DNA of 64,000 bases, taken from the NCBI GenBank assembly GCA_041752315.1, contig JBGSHJ010000070.1:36617-100616 (forward strand), written 5' to 3'. Within the stretch, counting starts at the first letter, position 1; each line of letters begins with the position of its first letter. The notes beneath the pieces were generated by a model that was not told the DNA's origin, did no database searches, and saw only the letters and a program-made list of their open reading frames with translations. This document shows positions 1-8,795 of this stretch, piece by piece. Origin of the DNA: SYFY01 sp041752315. GTDB taxonomy: Bacteria; Pseudomonadota; Gammaproteobacteria; Pseudomonadales; Azotimanducaceae. The translations under genes were made by a program, and so were the position numbers.

Positions 1-1
1 G

Positions 2-1582
2 GTCACCGCGTCCAGCGAAGTCGATGAATCACTGACACAAAATCCGTCGTTTCAGACGGATGGCAAATTTGATCAGGATCTGTACGTCCGTCTGCTGGGC
101 CAGTACGGCTACACACCACTGACCTTCCGGGACCAGGTGACCAAGGAAATGTCGATCAACCAGTTGCAGGCGGCGATTGCCGAAAGTTCGACGGTCCCTC
201 GCTGGCAGCTGCGTGAATTTGCGGCGTTGATGAACCAGCGGCGGGATCTTGCCTGGCTGCCTTTGACCGAGACTGGTTTTGCGACCCGTGTCGAACTCGC
301 AGACGAGGAAATCGAAGCGTATTACGCCGACAATCGTCTGGGGTACCAGACCGAAGATACCGTTGATCTGGACTATGTGATCCTGACCTCCCAAAGCCTT
401 GCCGACGATCCTTCCATCGAGATCAAGGAAGAAGAAATCCGTTCGGCATTCGAGACCGATCTGAAAGCACTGGCTGATAGCGAACAAAGGGTCGCGTCTC
501 ATATCCTTTTGCGTATCACCGATGCGCGCGACGATGCCGCCACTGCGGAGGCAATCAACGGCCTGCGGGGGCAATTGGAGGCAGGCAGTGACTTTGCCGA
601 GCTTGCCAAGGCGCACTCGGAAGATCCGGGCTCCGCAGCCACCGGTGGTGACCTGGGTCCGGCAGGCCGGGGAATTTTTGATCCTGCGTTCGAAGAGGCG
701 CTTTTTTCACTCGAGGAAGGTGAGCTTTCACAACCTGTGAAGACCCAGTTCGGTTATCACCTTATCAAGCTAGTTTCCATCCAGAAGCCGGTTGAGCCCA
801 CCTTTGAAGCCAGTCGGGGCGAAATTGAAACCCGCTTGCGACAGGAGCGAGCCAAGGACCTCTTTGTCGACAAGGTGCGCGAACTGGACAGCCTGGCGTT
901 CGAGCAGAACACATCGCTCGACCCCATAACCAAAGCCTTCAATCTCCAGATTCAGTCGCAGGATGGTGTGACCAGGAGCATCGGCGAGGGGTTGTTCTCC
1001 AATGAAAAGTTGCGCGAAGCAGCATTTGGCAACGATGTACTGACCCGCGGCTTCAACAGTGCCGTTGTTGAACTGGATGATACGCAGGCGGTGGTGTTGC
1101 GCGTCCGCACCCGACACGAGCCGCGTGAACGTGCGCTGGAAGAAGTCCGGGAAGAGATTGTTGGCACACTGACCAGGGAGAAGGCCCGGGCCGCCATCGA
1201 AGAAGCTGCAACCGACGGTCTCGCCCGTCTGGAGGCTGGTGAGAGCGCAGGGCAGGTAGCCAACGCCCTTGGTGCACAATGGCAGACCGCTTCGCGCGCC
1301 ACGCGCAGTCAGGCGGACGTTCCCCGTGAGGTACTCGAAAAAGCGTTTGCCATGCCCTTTGATCGCCAGACAGAGGAGCGATCTGTCGCCAGTGTCGATC
1401 TTCCCGATGGGAGGGCACTGGTCACCGTGACGGAAGTGATCGATGGTGATCTGGAAGCCATGACAACGGAAGAAGTGGATGGCCTCTGGCGTTATGTCAA
1501 ATCAAGGTCCTCGGACCTTGAGTTTACGGGTCTGTTCCGGACGGTTGAGAAGAACGAAGGAGTAACCAGGGCTGATCGGTAG
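2..1582 (+). CDS. ppiD: Peptidyl-prolyl cis-trans isomerase D (PpiD), 5' end missing
   Basis: Periplasmic folding factor anchored in the inner membrane near the SecYEG exit. The reading frame is open from base 2, so the N-terminal membrane anchor and first chaperone segment lie outside the window; 526 codons remain. A GTG at 137 lies inside the frame and is not the true start. The parvulin domain is seen as QRVASHILLRI, then a GSDFAELAKAHSEDPGSA stretch, GGDLG and FGYHLIKL (about 488-775). A long SurA/PpiD-like C-terminal region follows, containing a second, degenerate rotamase-like segment, as is usual in this family. It converges on mltD with a gap of only 20 bases. Family assignment is firm; the symbol rests on overall architecture. 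Confidence 0.9.
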   Translation, partial: VTASSEVDESLTQNPSFQTDGKFDQDLYVRLLGQYGYTPLTFRDQVTKEMSINQLQAAIAESSTVPRWQLREFAALMNQRRDLAWLPLTETGFATRVELADEEIEAYYADNRLGYQTEDTVDLDYVILTSQSLADDPSIEIKEEEIRSAFETDLKALADSEQRVASHILLRITDARDDAATAEAINGLRGQLEAGSDFAELAKAHSEDPGSAATGGDLGPAGRGIFDPAFEEALFSLEEGELSQPVKTQFGYHLIKLVSIQKPVEPTFEASRGEIETRLRQERAKDLFVDKVRELDSLAFEQNTSLDPITKAFNLQIQSQDGVTRSIGEGLFSNEKLREAAFGNDVLTRGFNSAVVELDDTQAVVLRVRTRHEPRERALEEVREEIVGTLTREKARAAIEEAATDGLARLEAGESAGQVANALGAQWQTASRATRSQADVPREVLEKAFAMPFDRQTEERSVASVDLPDGRALVTVTEVIDGDLEAMTTEEVDGLWRYVKSRSSDLEFTGLFRTVEKNEGVTRADR

Positions 1583-1602
1583 CTACTGGACGTGGGGAGT
1601 GC

Positions 1603-3582
1603 TCAGCCGCCGGCTATGTCGCTGGCGGCGGGCTGAGGAATTCGTAGAACCTGGCCCAGACTCAGGACCTGCCCCGCCTGCAATCCGTTTTCCCGCATCA
1701 ATGCCTGATGGGATACGTCATATTTCCGTGCAATCCGCCAGAGGTTATCTCCGGCGCGTACGGTATGACGGTCTTTCTGTGCGGGCGACAACCCTGAAGC
1801 TGCCAGCACATTGCCCTCCATTCCATCAACAACCGGTACACGCAGCACCCGGTTTACACGAAGCTGGTCGCCACGCATGCCATTGAGGAGTTTGAGCTGC
1901 GCGACGGTTGAGTGGTGCGCACGGGCGATGGTGCTCAAGGAGTCTCCGGCCTGCACACGATAGCCGGTGGTGGCGCCTTTGGCCTGAAGCTGAGCGGGAC
2001 GGATGCCGGTACGCTGATCGGCTTGGCCGACGGCTGTTGAGGCGATCATCTGCTTGCCGACATTCAAGCCACCTTTGGGGCCACCGCGAGGCACCTTGAG
2101 ATGCGCATTTGCCTTGATCACGTCGGAGCGCATGCCGTTCAGGGACCTCAGAGCCCCTGTGCTGCTGCCAAAGCGACGCGCGATGGATCCCAGTGTGTCG
2201 CCTCGTTGAACGCGGTAACGCATGACAGCGGACGTGTCACTGGCTGCCAGCGCAGGTTCGGCACGTACGGACGCAAGCCCGGCCGCACTCAAACGGGGTA
2301 TCTGCAGCGTCGTATCCACCCGAATCGTATTGGAAGCCAGACCGTTCAGTTGTTTCATGGCGGTCACGGAGCTGCCAAAACGGCGGGCGATGGTGCTCAG
2401 GGTGTCGCCACGTTGAACCCGGTACCGGGCAATCGCTCCAGAAGCCAGACTGTCAGGCATGGCGTTCAGGCTCGCCTGGGCATGTGCGCCTACTCGTATC
2501 GGTACCAGCAGGTTGTCCGTACCAGCCGGCGGGGTAATCCTGCGTTTGAGCGAAGGGTTGAGCGCCACGAGCTCGGCTGGCGATACATTCAGCACCGACG
2601 CGGCATGCTGCAGATCTACCGGCCCCTTGGTCTTGACGGACGTGAACGGGACGTCCCCACTGATGTCGGGAAGGCTGACGTCGTACTTCGCCGGATTCTT
2701 GATGATTGCTGCAAGTGCAAGCACCTGAGGCACGTACCGGCGCGTTTCCTGTGGCAGATCCAGAGCGAAGAATCGATCAGACGACACCGGTTTGTTCCGG
2801 GTTCGAGGCAGCGTCCTCGCAACCGTGCCTTCGCCGGCATTGTACGCTGCGATGGATAGCAGCCAGTCTCCAAACTGGTCATGCAGCAACTCAAGATAGT
2901 CCAGCGCGGCCCTGGTCGAAGCCACGGTGTCCTGGCGGCTGTCGTGCCACCAGTCCCTCGACAGTCCAAATCGGGTCGCAGTATCAGGCATGAACTGCCA
3001 CAGACCGAGTGCACCTCTGGGTGACAGTGCCTCCGGGTCAAGCGTGCTCTCGATGATGGGCAGGAGCGCAAGTTCTGCAGGCAGGTTCCGACGTCGTGTT
3101 TCTTCGAGAAAGTACGGCAGATACAGCGAGAGTCGTGCCTGGGCGTCTGCGAGCCACCCCGGATTTTTTGTGTACTTGTCGACTGCCGCCTGAACCGCAC
3201 GCTGATTCAGATGATGTTCAAGAGCAAACTCGCTCGACAGGAGCGGCCAGAAGCCCTCGGGTTCAACCGTGGGGCGGACGGAGCCCACCGCGTTCGCAAC
3301 CGACCAGCGCAAACGGGGTTCAGTCTGATCATCTGTCTGACGATTTGTCAGAGTGGGGAAGATGGGTGGTGCACGGCGTGCGCCAGGCGGGCGGGTTGTG
3401 GCAAGCGGAACAGGCTCGCTTGCATTGACGGGATCGTATTGATCCGCATCAACGGACGTTGAGTCCTCACTCGCCTGTCTGGGTGGCAACACGGAGCACG
3501 AGATGCTCAGCATGCTGATCGCCAGATACAGCGGGGTGCGTGCACCCAGCCTCAAGCGAGGGTAATCCTCCCGGTTACCCAA
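1603..3582 (-). CDS. mltD: Lytic murein transglycosylase D with four LysM domains
   Basis: Cleaves peptidoglycan glycan strands to 1,6-anhydro ends at the outer membrane or periplasm. The SLT domain spans about residues 155-265, with the catalytic Glu178 in PIIESTLDP, then GALGLWQFMP and AAYNAGEG. Four LysM peptidoglycan-binding modules follow at about 387-430, 455-498, 541-584 and 606-649, each with a GD(T/S/N)L core; E. coli MltD has two. The N-terminus has a hydrophobic signal ending near Cys29 (SISC), a weak lipobox. The start is TTG at 3582; a second TTG at 3555 gives a more typical short signal sequence and has GGGAGG upstream, so it is a good alternative. It is divergent from the methyltransferase gene, as in other gammaproteobacteria. 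Confidence 0.9.
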   Translation of the reverse strand: MGNREDYPRLRLGARTPLYLAISMLSISCSVLPPRQASEDSTSVDADQYDPVNASEPVPLATTRPPGARRAPPIFPTLTNRQTDDQTEPRLRWSVANAVGSVRPTVEPEGFWPLLSSEFALEHHLNQRAVQAAVDKYTKNPGWLADAQARLSLYLPYFLEETRRRNLPAELALLPIIESTLDPEALSPRGALGLWQFMPDTATRFGLSRDWWHDSRQDTVASTRAALDYLELLHDQFGDWLLSIAAYNAGEGTVARTLPRTRNKPVSSDRFFALDLPQETRRYVPQVLALAAIIKNPAKYDVSLPDISGDVPFTSVKTKGPVDLQHAASVLNVSPAELVALNPSLKRRITPPAGTDNLLVPIRVGAHAQASLNAMPDSLASGAIARYRVQRGDTLSTIARRFGSSVTAMKQLNGLASNTIRVDTTLQIPRLSAAGLASVRAEPALAASDTSAVMRYRVQRGDTLGSIARRFGSSTGALRSLNGMRSDVIKANAHLKVPRGGPKGGLNVGKQMIASTAVGQADQRTGIRPAQLQAKGATTGYRVQAGDSLSTIARAHHSTVAQLKLLNGMRGDQLRVNRVLRVPVVDGMEGNVLAASGLSPAQKDRHTVRAGDNLWRIARKYDVSHQALMRENGLQAGQVLSLGQVLRIPQPAASDIAGG

Positions 3583-3654
3583 GTTGCCCTCGTTATCGGG
3601 GTCGTTAGAATGTCTGTACTTTGCTACACATTAAAATACACCGCAAACCTTGAC

Positions 3655-4491
3655 ATGCCCGATCATGAGGAGCTAGCCATCGACTGGATGCAGACATACA
3701 CCGGACAACGTCTGCTGCGTGACTCAAGGCCGTCGCTTGAGGAACTGGTACGACGTTGTCACGGCGATACGCTGTTGTGGTGCGGGGGTGATGTCGCAAG
3801 CCTGCAGGCGTTGCAGCGCAGCATCGTCAGGCACCGCTTCTTCCTTTCTGACGAGCCTCTTCCTGAACAGCCCAGCGTTGTCCCGGAAGGCGTGGTTCGG
3901 CTGGTTGCCGAAGCAGGCAAGTTGCCTTTTGCAAACAATTCGATGGACTCGATCATCCTGCACCATGCGCTTGAACCGTTGATCGATCCCCGTGATGCGC
4001 TTCGCGAGATGGCACGTGTACTGCACCCTGGCGGCCGGTTGGTGATTGTCGCATTCAATCCCTGGAGTGTGCTTGGCGCTCGACGGGTTTATGCTCGCCT
4101 GCGAGCCGATGCATTTTCCGGACAGCGATTCGTGAATCCCGTTCGGCTGCTCGACTGGTTGCGGCTGCTCGGTCTCGAACTGGAAGAACCTGTTCGCTTT
4201 CGCAGTACCGGCCTGCCCTTCCGAATCCGGAAAGCAGACCCTGGCGCCAGGATGGAAGCGACACAGCCTGCGCAAAATGCACCCCGCTTCAGGCGTCGCG
4301 ATATTGCCAGGCGGCACGGCATTGAAATTCCGTTAGGCGATGTGTTCATGGTGTCGGCCGTCAAACAAGCCTATTACGTACGCCCCCGGCGCATTCTCGC
4401 CGAGATTCCCGTTACCCGTCTAGCCGGGGCGGCTTACCCCCGCACGAGTGTGCAGCAGGTTCCTGTTGATTGCCGCGGAGAACGTCCCTGA
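3655..4491 (+). CDS. SAM-dependent methyltransferase (Methyltransf_11, YafS-like)
   Basis: Predicted cytosolic class I methyltransferase, substrate unknown. The core is visible as KLPFANNSMDSIILHHALE, then the DALREMARVLHPGGRLVIVAF segment typical of Methyltransf_11 proteins, followed by NPWSVLGARR. The usual glycine-rich motif I is poorly conserved (LLWCGGD). The frame is open from an ATG at 3610, but the ATG at 3655 (MPDHEEL) is preferred because the extra 15 residues look non-coding. Position between mltD and rnhA-dnaQ matches yafS in enteric bacteria, so the assignment rests on family plus synteny. Its 3' end overlaps the proposed rnhA start by 22 bases, suggesting coupled translation. 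Confidence 0.8.
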   Translation: MPDHEELAIDWMQTYTGQRLLRDSRPSLEELVRRCHGDTLLWCGGDVASLQALQRSIVRHRFFLSDEPLPEQPSVVPEGVVRLVAEAGKLPFANNSMDSIILHHALEPLIDPRDALREMARVLHPGGRLVIVAFNPWSVLGARRVYARLRADAFSGQRFVNPVRLLDWLRLLGLELEEPVRFRSTGLPFRIRKADPGARMEATQPAQNAPRFRRRDIARRHGIEIPLGDVFMVSAVKQAYYVRPRRILAEIPVTRLAGAAYPRTSVQQVPVDCRGERP

Positions 4492-4973
4492 GCGAACTTG
4501 TCGAGATTTATACGGACGGCGCCTGCCGGGGTAACCCGGGTCCTGGTGGTTGGGCAGCCCTGCTCCGCAACAAGGACAGGGAACTGCTCTGCTATGGTGC
4601 TGAAGCCCATACCACCAACAACCGGATGGAATTGCGAGCCGCGCTGGAGGGATTGACCGCGCTGAAGCGCCCGTCAATGGTGCGTCTCACGACTGACTCG
4701 CAATACGTGCGTCAGGGCATCACGAGTTGGGTAGCAGGCTGGAAGCGCAATGGCTGGAAGACATCTGGCAGGCAACCGGTCAAGAACCAGGACCTCTGGG
4801 CAGCATTGGACGCGGTCAGTTCACGCCATAGGATCGAGTGGTGCTGGGTGAAAGGACACAGTGGACATCCGGACAACGAACGGGTGGACGCTGCCGCCAA
4901 TGAAGCCATCGATGACATGCTCGTGGCAGACAAGCGATCCGACACCACGGTGACAAGCGGAGACACACAGTGA
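4470..4973 (+). CDS. rnhA: Ribonuclease HI
   Basis: Degrades the RNA strand of RNA-DNA hybrids (R-loops, primers) in the cytosol. All acidic active-site residues are visible: Asp in YTDGACRGNPGPGG, Glu in NNRMELRAALEGL, Asp in LTTDSQYVRQGI and Asp in NERVDAAANEA; the handle region GWKRNGWKTSGRQPVKN is present, as is KGHSGHPDNE. The reported start is TTG at 4470; a CTG at 4488 just before ELVEIYTDG would give a length closer to the 155-residue norm, so the N-terminus is uncertain. The stop overlaps the dnaQ start as GTGA. E. coli has rnhA and dnaQ divergent; here they are a same-strand overlapping pair. Confidence 0.95.
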   Translation: MPRRTSLSELVEIYTDGACRGNPGPGGWAALLRNKDRELLCYGAEAHTTNNRMELRAALEGLTALKRPSMVRLTTDSQYVRQGITSWVAGWKRNGWKTSGRQPVKNQDLWAALDAVSSRHRIEWCWVKGHSGHPDNERVDAAANEAIDDMLVADKRSDTTVTSGDTQ

Positions 4974-5692
4974 GACAGATCGTGGTTGACACCGAAACCA
5001 CGGGCCTGGAACCGGAACGTGGACATCGAATCATTGAAATTGGTGCAGTAGAGCTGGTCAATCGGCGTCTGACGCGGCAGCAATTTCACATGTATGTCAA
5101 TCCCGAGCGGGACATCGATCCCGGGGCGCAAGCGGTGCATGGATTGTCTTCAGAGTTCCTTGCCGACAAACCCAGGTTTGCGGAAGTGGTTGAACCCTTT
5201 CTGAAGTTCATCGAAGGCGCAGAACTCATCATTCACAATGCACCCTTCGATGTAGCCTTTCTCAACTACGAACTGTCGCTGCTGGATGATCACCGCCGGA
5301 TCCAGGACCTGTGCACGGTCACGGACAGTTTTGCGCTGGCCAGAAGCAAACACCCTGGCCAGCGCAACAGCCTTGACGCCTTGTGCCGGCGTTATTCGGT
5401 CGACAATTCTGCGAGGGAGTTGCACGGCGCGTTGCTGGACGCAGAAATTCTGGCAGACGTCTATCTGGCGATGACAGGTGGGCAGGTGGCGTTGTTTGCC
5501 GGTGGCGATGGCGCCAAGGCGTCGGATGACGTTTTCGACACGCCTCTTCAACATCGTCCGGGAAGCCTGCCGGTTGTTCCGGCGAGCCTTGAAGAGATCT
5601 TTGCCCACGACGCTTTTCTGGCACTGCTGGACAAGGAAAGTGGCGGTTCGACGGTCTGGCGTCGACTGAGCGACAGTCAGGGGCTCCCCTGA
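4970..5692 (+). CDS. dnaQ: DNA polymerase III epsilon subunit, 3'-5' proofreading exonuclease
   Basis: Proofreading subunit of the replicative polymerase core. Exo I is VVDTETTGLEP (Asp7, Glu9), Exo II is IIHNAPFDVAFLNYEL, and Exo III is HGALLDAEILADVYL with the His-x4-Asp pair of the DEDDh class. The C-terminal tail, which in this family binds the alpha subunit, is present (EEIFAHDAFLALLDKES). The start is GTG, overlapping the rnhA stop by four bases, so translation is likely coupled. Length 240 residues is normal. Confidence 0.95.
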   Translation: MRQIVVDTETTGLEPERGHRIIEIGAVELVNRRLTRQQFHMYVNPERDIDPGAQAVHGLSSEFLADKPRFAEVVEPFLKFIEGAELIIHNAPFDVAFLNYELSLLDDHRRIQDLCTVTDSFALARSKHPGQRNSLDALCRRYSVDNSARELHGALLDAEILADVYLAMTGGQVALFAGGDGAKASDDVFDTPLQHRPGSLPVVPASLEEIFAHDAFLALLDKESGGSTVWRRLSDSQGLP

Positions 5693-5802
5693 GCTATTGC
5701 CGGCTCAAACCGGACCCGGGGCTTGCGCGGCAGAATTGCGTGGCCCGTGCGATTGTTCACCGGTCCCGGAACGCCGTGCGGCAAATGCCCGTCGGTCATG
5801 CA

Positions 5803-7308
5803 TCAACTGACGAAGAAGTTGATGGCAAGCCAACCCGTGATGCTCATGACGATGGTGTAGGGCAGGGCCATCACAACCATCCTGACGTAGGAAAGGCGCA
5901 CCAGCGGTGCAATGGCTGAGGTCAGCAGAAACAGGAAGGCTGCCTGGCCGTTCGGGGTCGCAACACTCGGGATGTTGGTGCCCGTGTTGATGGCGATGGC
6001 CAGCAGGTCCATGTGTTCCCGCGTGATGGCGCCACCGTCGAATGCTGCCTTCACCTCATTGATGTAAATCGTCGCCACAAACACGTTGTCGCTGATCGCT
6101 GAAAGCAGGCCATTGGCGATGAAAAACAAGCCCGGCTGCGTAGCCATGGGCTGGGTGAGTACCCAGGTGATGACCGGCGCAAAAAGATGCTGGTCATGAA
6201 TGACCCCCACGATGCCAAAAAAGACGACCAGCAGCGCGGTGAATGGCAGCGCCTCTTCGAACGATCGTCCGATCTGGTGCTCTTCCACCACACCGTTCAG
6301 TGCAGTCTGCAGAACGATGATGGTCAGGCCGATCAGACCAACTTCCGCAAGGTGGAACGCCAGGGCAAACACAAGAAACGCTGCAGCGATGGCCTGGACA
6401 ATCAGTCGCTGGGTTTCCCGTTGGGTGCGCCCGGCCGTTTGCTCCTGGTCAAATGCGTACAGTATGTCGCGGACTGATTCAGGCAGTTTTGCGCCGTACC
6501 CGAACCAGCCCGTCATTTCCAGCAGGATGCACGTGAGCAGACCCATGACCAGCACCGGCATTGTCACTGGAGCCATCTTCAGCAGAAACGTCGCGAAGTC
6601 CCATCCCATCTTGCTTGCAATGAGGAGATTCTGGGGTTCGCCAACGATCGTGCAGACACCACCCAGTGCGGTGCCGATGGCTGCGTGCATCAGCAGGCTT
6701 CGCAGGAGTGCGCGAAACGCCTCCAGGTCCTGACGGTGATGATCGTGTACAGCGTCATCCGAATCGTGCGTGTGATTGTCACGCTGGTGCTTGCCTGACG
6801 CGACCTTGTGATAGACAGCATAAAAACCGACAGCGACGCTGATGATCACGGCGATGACAGTGAGCGCATCCAGAAATGCGCTGAGCAATGCAGAGACGCC
6901 GCAGAACATCAGTGCCAGCAGCACCTTCGAGCGAATGCCAAGCAGGAGCTTGGTGAACACAAAGAGCAGCAATTCACGCATGAAGTAGATGCCCGCTACC
7001 ATGAACATCAGCAGCAGCACGACAGGAAACGCACTGAATATCTCGGCGCGGACGGTTTCCGGCGTGGTCAGGCCCAGCACCACGGCCTCTATGGCCAGCA
7101 GCCCGCCAGGTTGCAATGGATAACATTGCAATGCCATGGCGAGTGTAAATATGAACTCACCGACCAGCATCCACCCGGTGACAGTCGGTCCAAGGGTAAG
7201 CAGCAGAACCGGATTCAATACCAGGAAAGCAAGAATGGTCTGTTTGTACCAATCCGGGGCTGCGCCCAGAAAGTTCGCCCAGAGGGCAGAGGCGGTGCTG
7301 TCCTGCAT
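5803..7308 (-). CDS. nhaB: Na+/H+ antiporter NhaB
   Basis: Electrogenic sodium-proton antiporter of the inner membrane (about 12 hydrophobic segments, 501 residues against 513 in E. coli). The family pattern is clear from the N-terminal WYKQTILAFLVLNPVLL, FLDALTVIAVIISVAVGFY, the IGTALGGVCTIVGEPQNLLI loop and AINTGTNIPSVATPNGQAA. A His/Asp-rich cytoplasmic stretch (HQRDNHTHDSDDAVHDHHRQ, about residues 174-193) interrupts the middle, as it does in other NhaB proteins. It is monocistronic and divergent from nudC across 138 bases. Confidence 0.93.
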   Translation of the reverse strand: MQDSTASALWANFLGAAPDWYKQTILAFLVLNPVLLLTLGPTVTGWMLVGEFIFTLAMALQCYPLQPGGLLAIEAVVLGLTTPETVRAEIFSAFPVVLLLMFMVAGIYFMRELLLFVFTKLLLGIRSKVLLALMFCGVSALLSAFLDALTVIAVIISVAVGFYAVYHKVASGKHQRDNHTHDSDDAVHDHHRQDLEAFRALLRSLLMHAAIGTALGGVCTIVGEPQNLLIASKMGWDFATFLLKMAPVTMPVLVMGLLTCILLEMTGWFGYGAKLPESVRDILYAFDQEQTAGRTQRETQRLIVQAIAAAFLVFALAFHLAEVGLIGLTIIVLQTALNGVVEEHQIGRSFEEALPFTALLVVFFGIVGVIHDQHLFAPVITWVLTQPMATQPGLFFIANGLLSAISDNVFVATIYINEVKAAFDGGAITREHMDLLAIAINTGTNIPSVATPNGQAAFLFLLTSAIAPLVRLSYVRMVVMALPYTIVMSITGWLAINFFVS

Positions 7309-7446
7309 TCACTTGTTCCGTTCAGGTGGAATTTTCTAACCGGGCCGATACGAGCCTGGACCTATGATGCCGGATCAAGACCGACTCCGTGAAGCATAGT
7401 CGTCGAATTTCCGATTCCCGCGTGACATAGACCCGACCAGGACGTT

Positions 7447-8316
7447 GTGCTACGAATAGATGATCTGCAGCTGGAGTTTCTAGACGTGTGGCCCGATTCC
7501 CCGGACGAGTTTGAATCCCGAGTGATACCTCCTGAAGGAGCCAGCAAATCCGCCTGGTACTTTCTGTTCCTCGAAGGTCGACTTGCCTCTCTCATGGAGC
7601 GAGGCATTCCGCGACCGATCGATGAAGATGCCTTTCGTTGGCTGGACGTGGAGGTGCACCATCGCCACTACCTGGGCCAGTTTCGCGGGCGCGCATGTTA
7701 TGCCGTCGCCGGGAAAGGCAAGCTGCCCGAAGGGTACGCAAGTTCGGATCTGCGCGGCTGGCTTGGACGCGTCGAATCACCTCTGTTCTATCTCGCTGGC
7801 CGTGCCCAGCAGATCGTGGACTGGCTGGACACCCATCGATTTTGTGGACGGTGTGGGACCCAGACCACGAGCCACGTAACCGATCGTGCCCTGCAGTGCC
7901 CGGATTGTGGGCACATCGCCTATCCTCGCCTGTCACCCAGCATCATCGTGCTGGTGCGTCGTGGTGAAGAGATGTTGCTGGCGCGAAATGCCAACTGGCC
8001 AAGCGGTTTCTACTCGACACTTGCGGGTTTTGTCGAGCCGGGCGAATCCGTGGAGCAGACCCTGCATCGTGAGGTTCTGGAGGAAGTCGGCGTTGCTGTC
8101 AACAATCTCCGCTACTTTGGCAGCCAGAGCTGGCCATTCCCCAATTCCCTCATGCTCGGGTATCACGCCGACTATGCAGGTGGCGAGATCGTCTGCCAGG
8201 AAGGTGAGATTGCCGATGCCCGATGGTTCCGTTATGACGAATTGCCCAACGTGCCGCCAGGCACCGCGATTTCCCGTTGGCTGATCGACGCCTTCGTGAA
8301 GGAGCACCTTTCATGA
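7447..8316 (+). CDS. nudC: NAD+ diphosphatase (NADH pyrophosphatase) NudC
   Basis: Nudix hydrolase that splits NAD(H) to NMN(H) and AMP, and in E. coli removes NAD caps from RNA. A zinc ribbon is formed by Cys133, Cys136, Cys151 and Cys154. The Nudix box spans residues 194-216 with GFVEPGES, RE and EEVG elements intact. The NudC signature downstream reads SQSWPFPNS (226-234) where most members have SQPWPFP. At 289 residues it is somewhat longer than the E. coli protein (257). Start is GTG at 7447. It is followed closely by the SCP2-like gene. Confidence 0.93.
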   Translation: MLRIDDLQLEFLDVWPDSPDEFESRVIPPEGASKSAWYFLFLEGRLASLMERGIPRPIDEDAFRWLDVEVHHRHYLGQFRGRACYAVAGKGKLPEGYASSDLRGWLGRVESPLFYLAGRAQQIVDWLDTHRFCGRCGTQTTSHVTDRALQCPDCGHIAYPRLSPSIIVLVRRGEEMLLARNANWPSGFYSTLAGFVEPGESVEQTLHREVLEEVGVAVNNLRYFGSQSWPFPNSLMLGYHADYAGGEIVCQEGEIADARWFRYDELPNVPPGTAISRWLIDAFVKEHLS

Positions 8317-8333
8317 AGCGACCTATACGATGA

Positions 8334-8699
8334 GTGACAGGGCTTTGTCAGGTGGCTGACCTGGATGCGTCAGGGCTTGCTGCGCAACTTGCCAAATCGT
8401 TCAATCCGGGGCTTGCGCGGGAGTTCGACGGCACGGTCGTGCTCGAGCTGTTGGCAGCGAGCGACGGGTCTGTGGCGCAGAGAGTGGTTCTCGACGTCGA
8501 TCATGGCGCTCTGCAGACCCGGATCACCTCCGAGCCGACACCGGCCGACATCACGCTGTATTTCCACTCTGCGGCGGAAGCTGCGCAACTGCTGCAAGGT
8601 AGCGCCAATCCGGTAACAGCGTTCATGGACGGACGATTTCGTTCGGATGGGTATCTGATCTGGGTGTTCACCGTGTTATCGATGTTCCGGACCGGCTGA
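8334..8699 (+). CDS. SCP2 sterol-binding domain protein
   Basis: Small (121 residue) soluble protein resembling the SCP2 lipid-carrier fold: FDGTVVLEL, a TPADITLYF beta-strand pair, AAEAAQLLQGSANPVTAFMDGRFRSDGYL. In this family the pocket binds hydrophobic ligands; no ligand can be named here. The start is GTG at 8334, with another GTG at 8352 (VADLDASG) equally possible. It begins 17 bases after nudC and is probably cotranscribed with it. Confidence 0.7.
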   Translation: MTGLCQVADLDASGLAAQLAKSFNPGLAREFDGTVVLELLAASDGSVAQRVVLDVDHGALQTRITSEPTPADITLYFHSAAEAAQLLQGSANPVTAFMDGRFRSDGYLIWVFTVLSMFRTG

Positions 8700-8703
8700 A
8701 ACG

Positions 8704-8720
8704 CCTGCCGGTACGGCAGG
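8704..8720. other. Perfect 7-bp hairpin after the SCP2-like gene
   Basis: CCTGCCG-GTA-CGGCAGG lies directly after the stop codon. There is no T-run on either side, so it is not a standard intrinsic terminator; it may protect the 3' end or act as a Rho-related end. Confidence 0.4.
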
Positions 8721-8795
8721 AGGGGCGCTGGACGAGAGCGTAGAGGATGCCTGCCATAACGGCTACAGTACGCCACTTTTTCGTCTGCGGTACCC

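Noticed and set aside
29..616. Antisense 195-codon open frame opposite ppiD.
   Set aside because: Shadow of the high-GC coding frame; no family features. The same applies to the many long antisense frames, for instance opposite metH (15951-17612) and the first TonB receptor.
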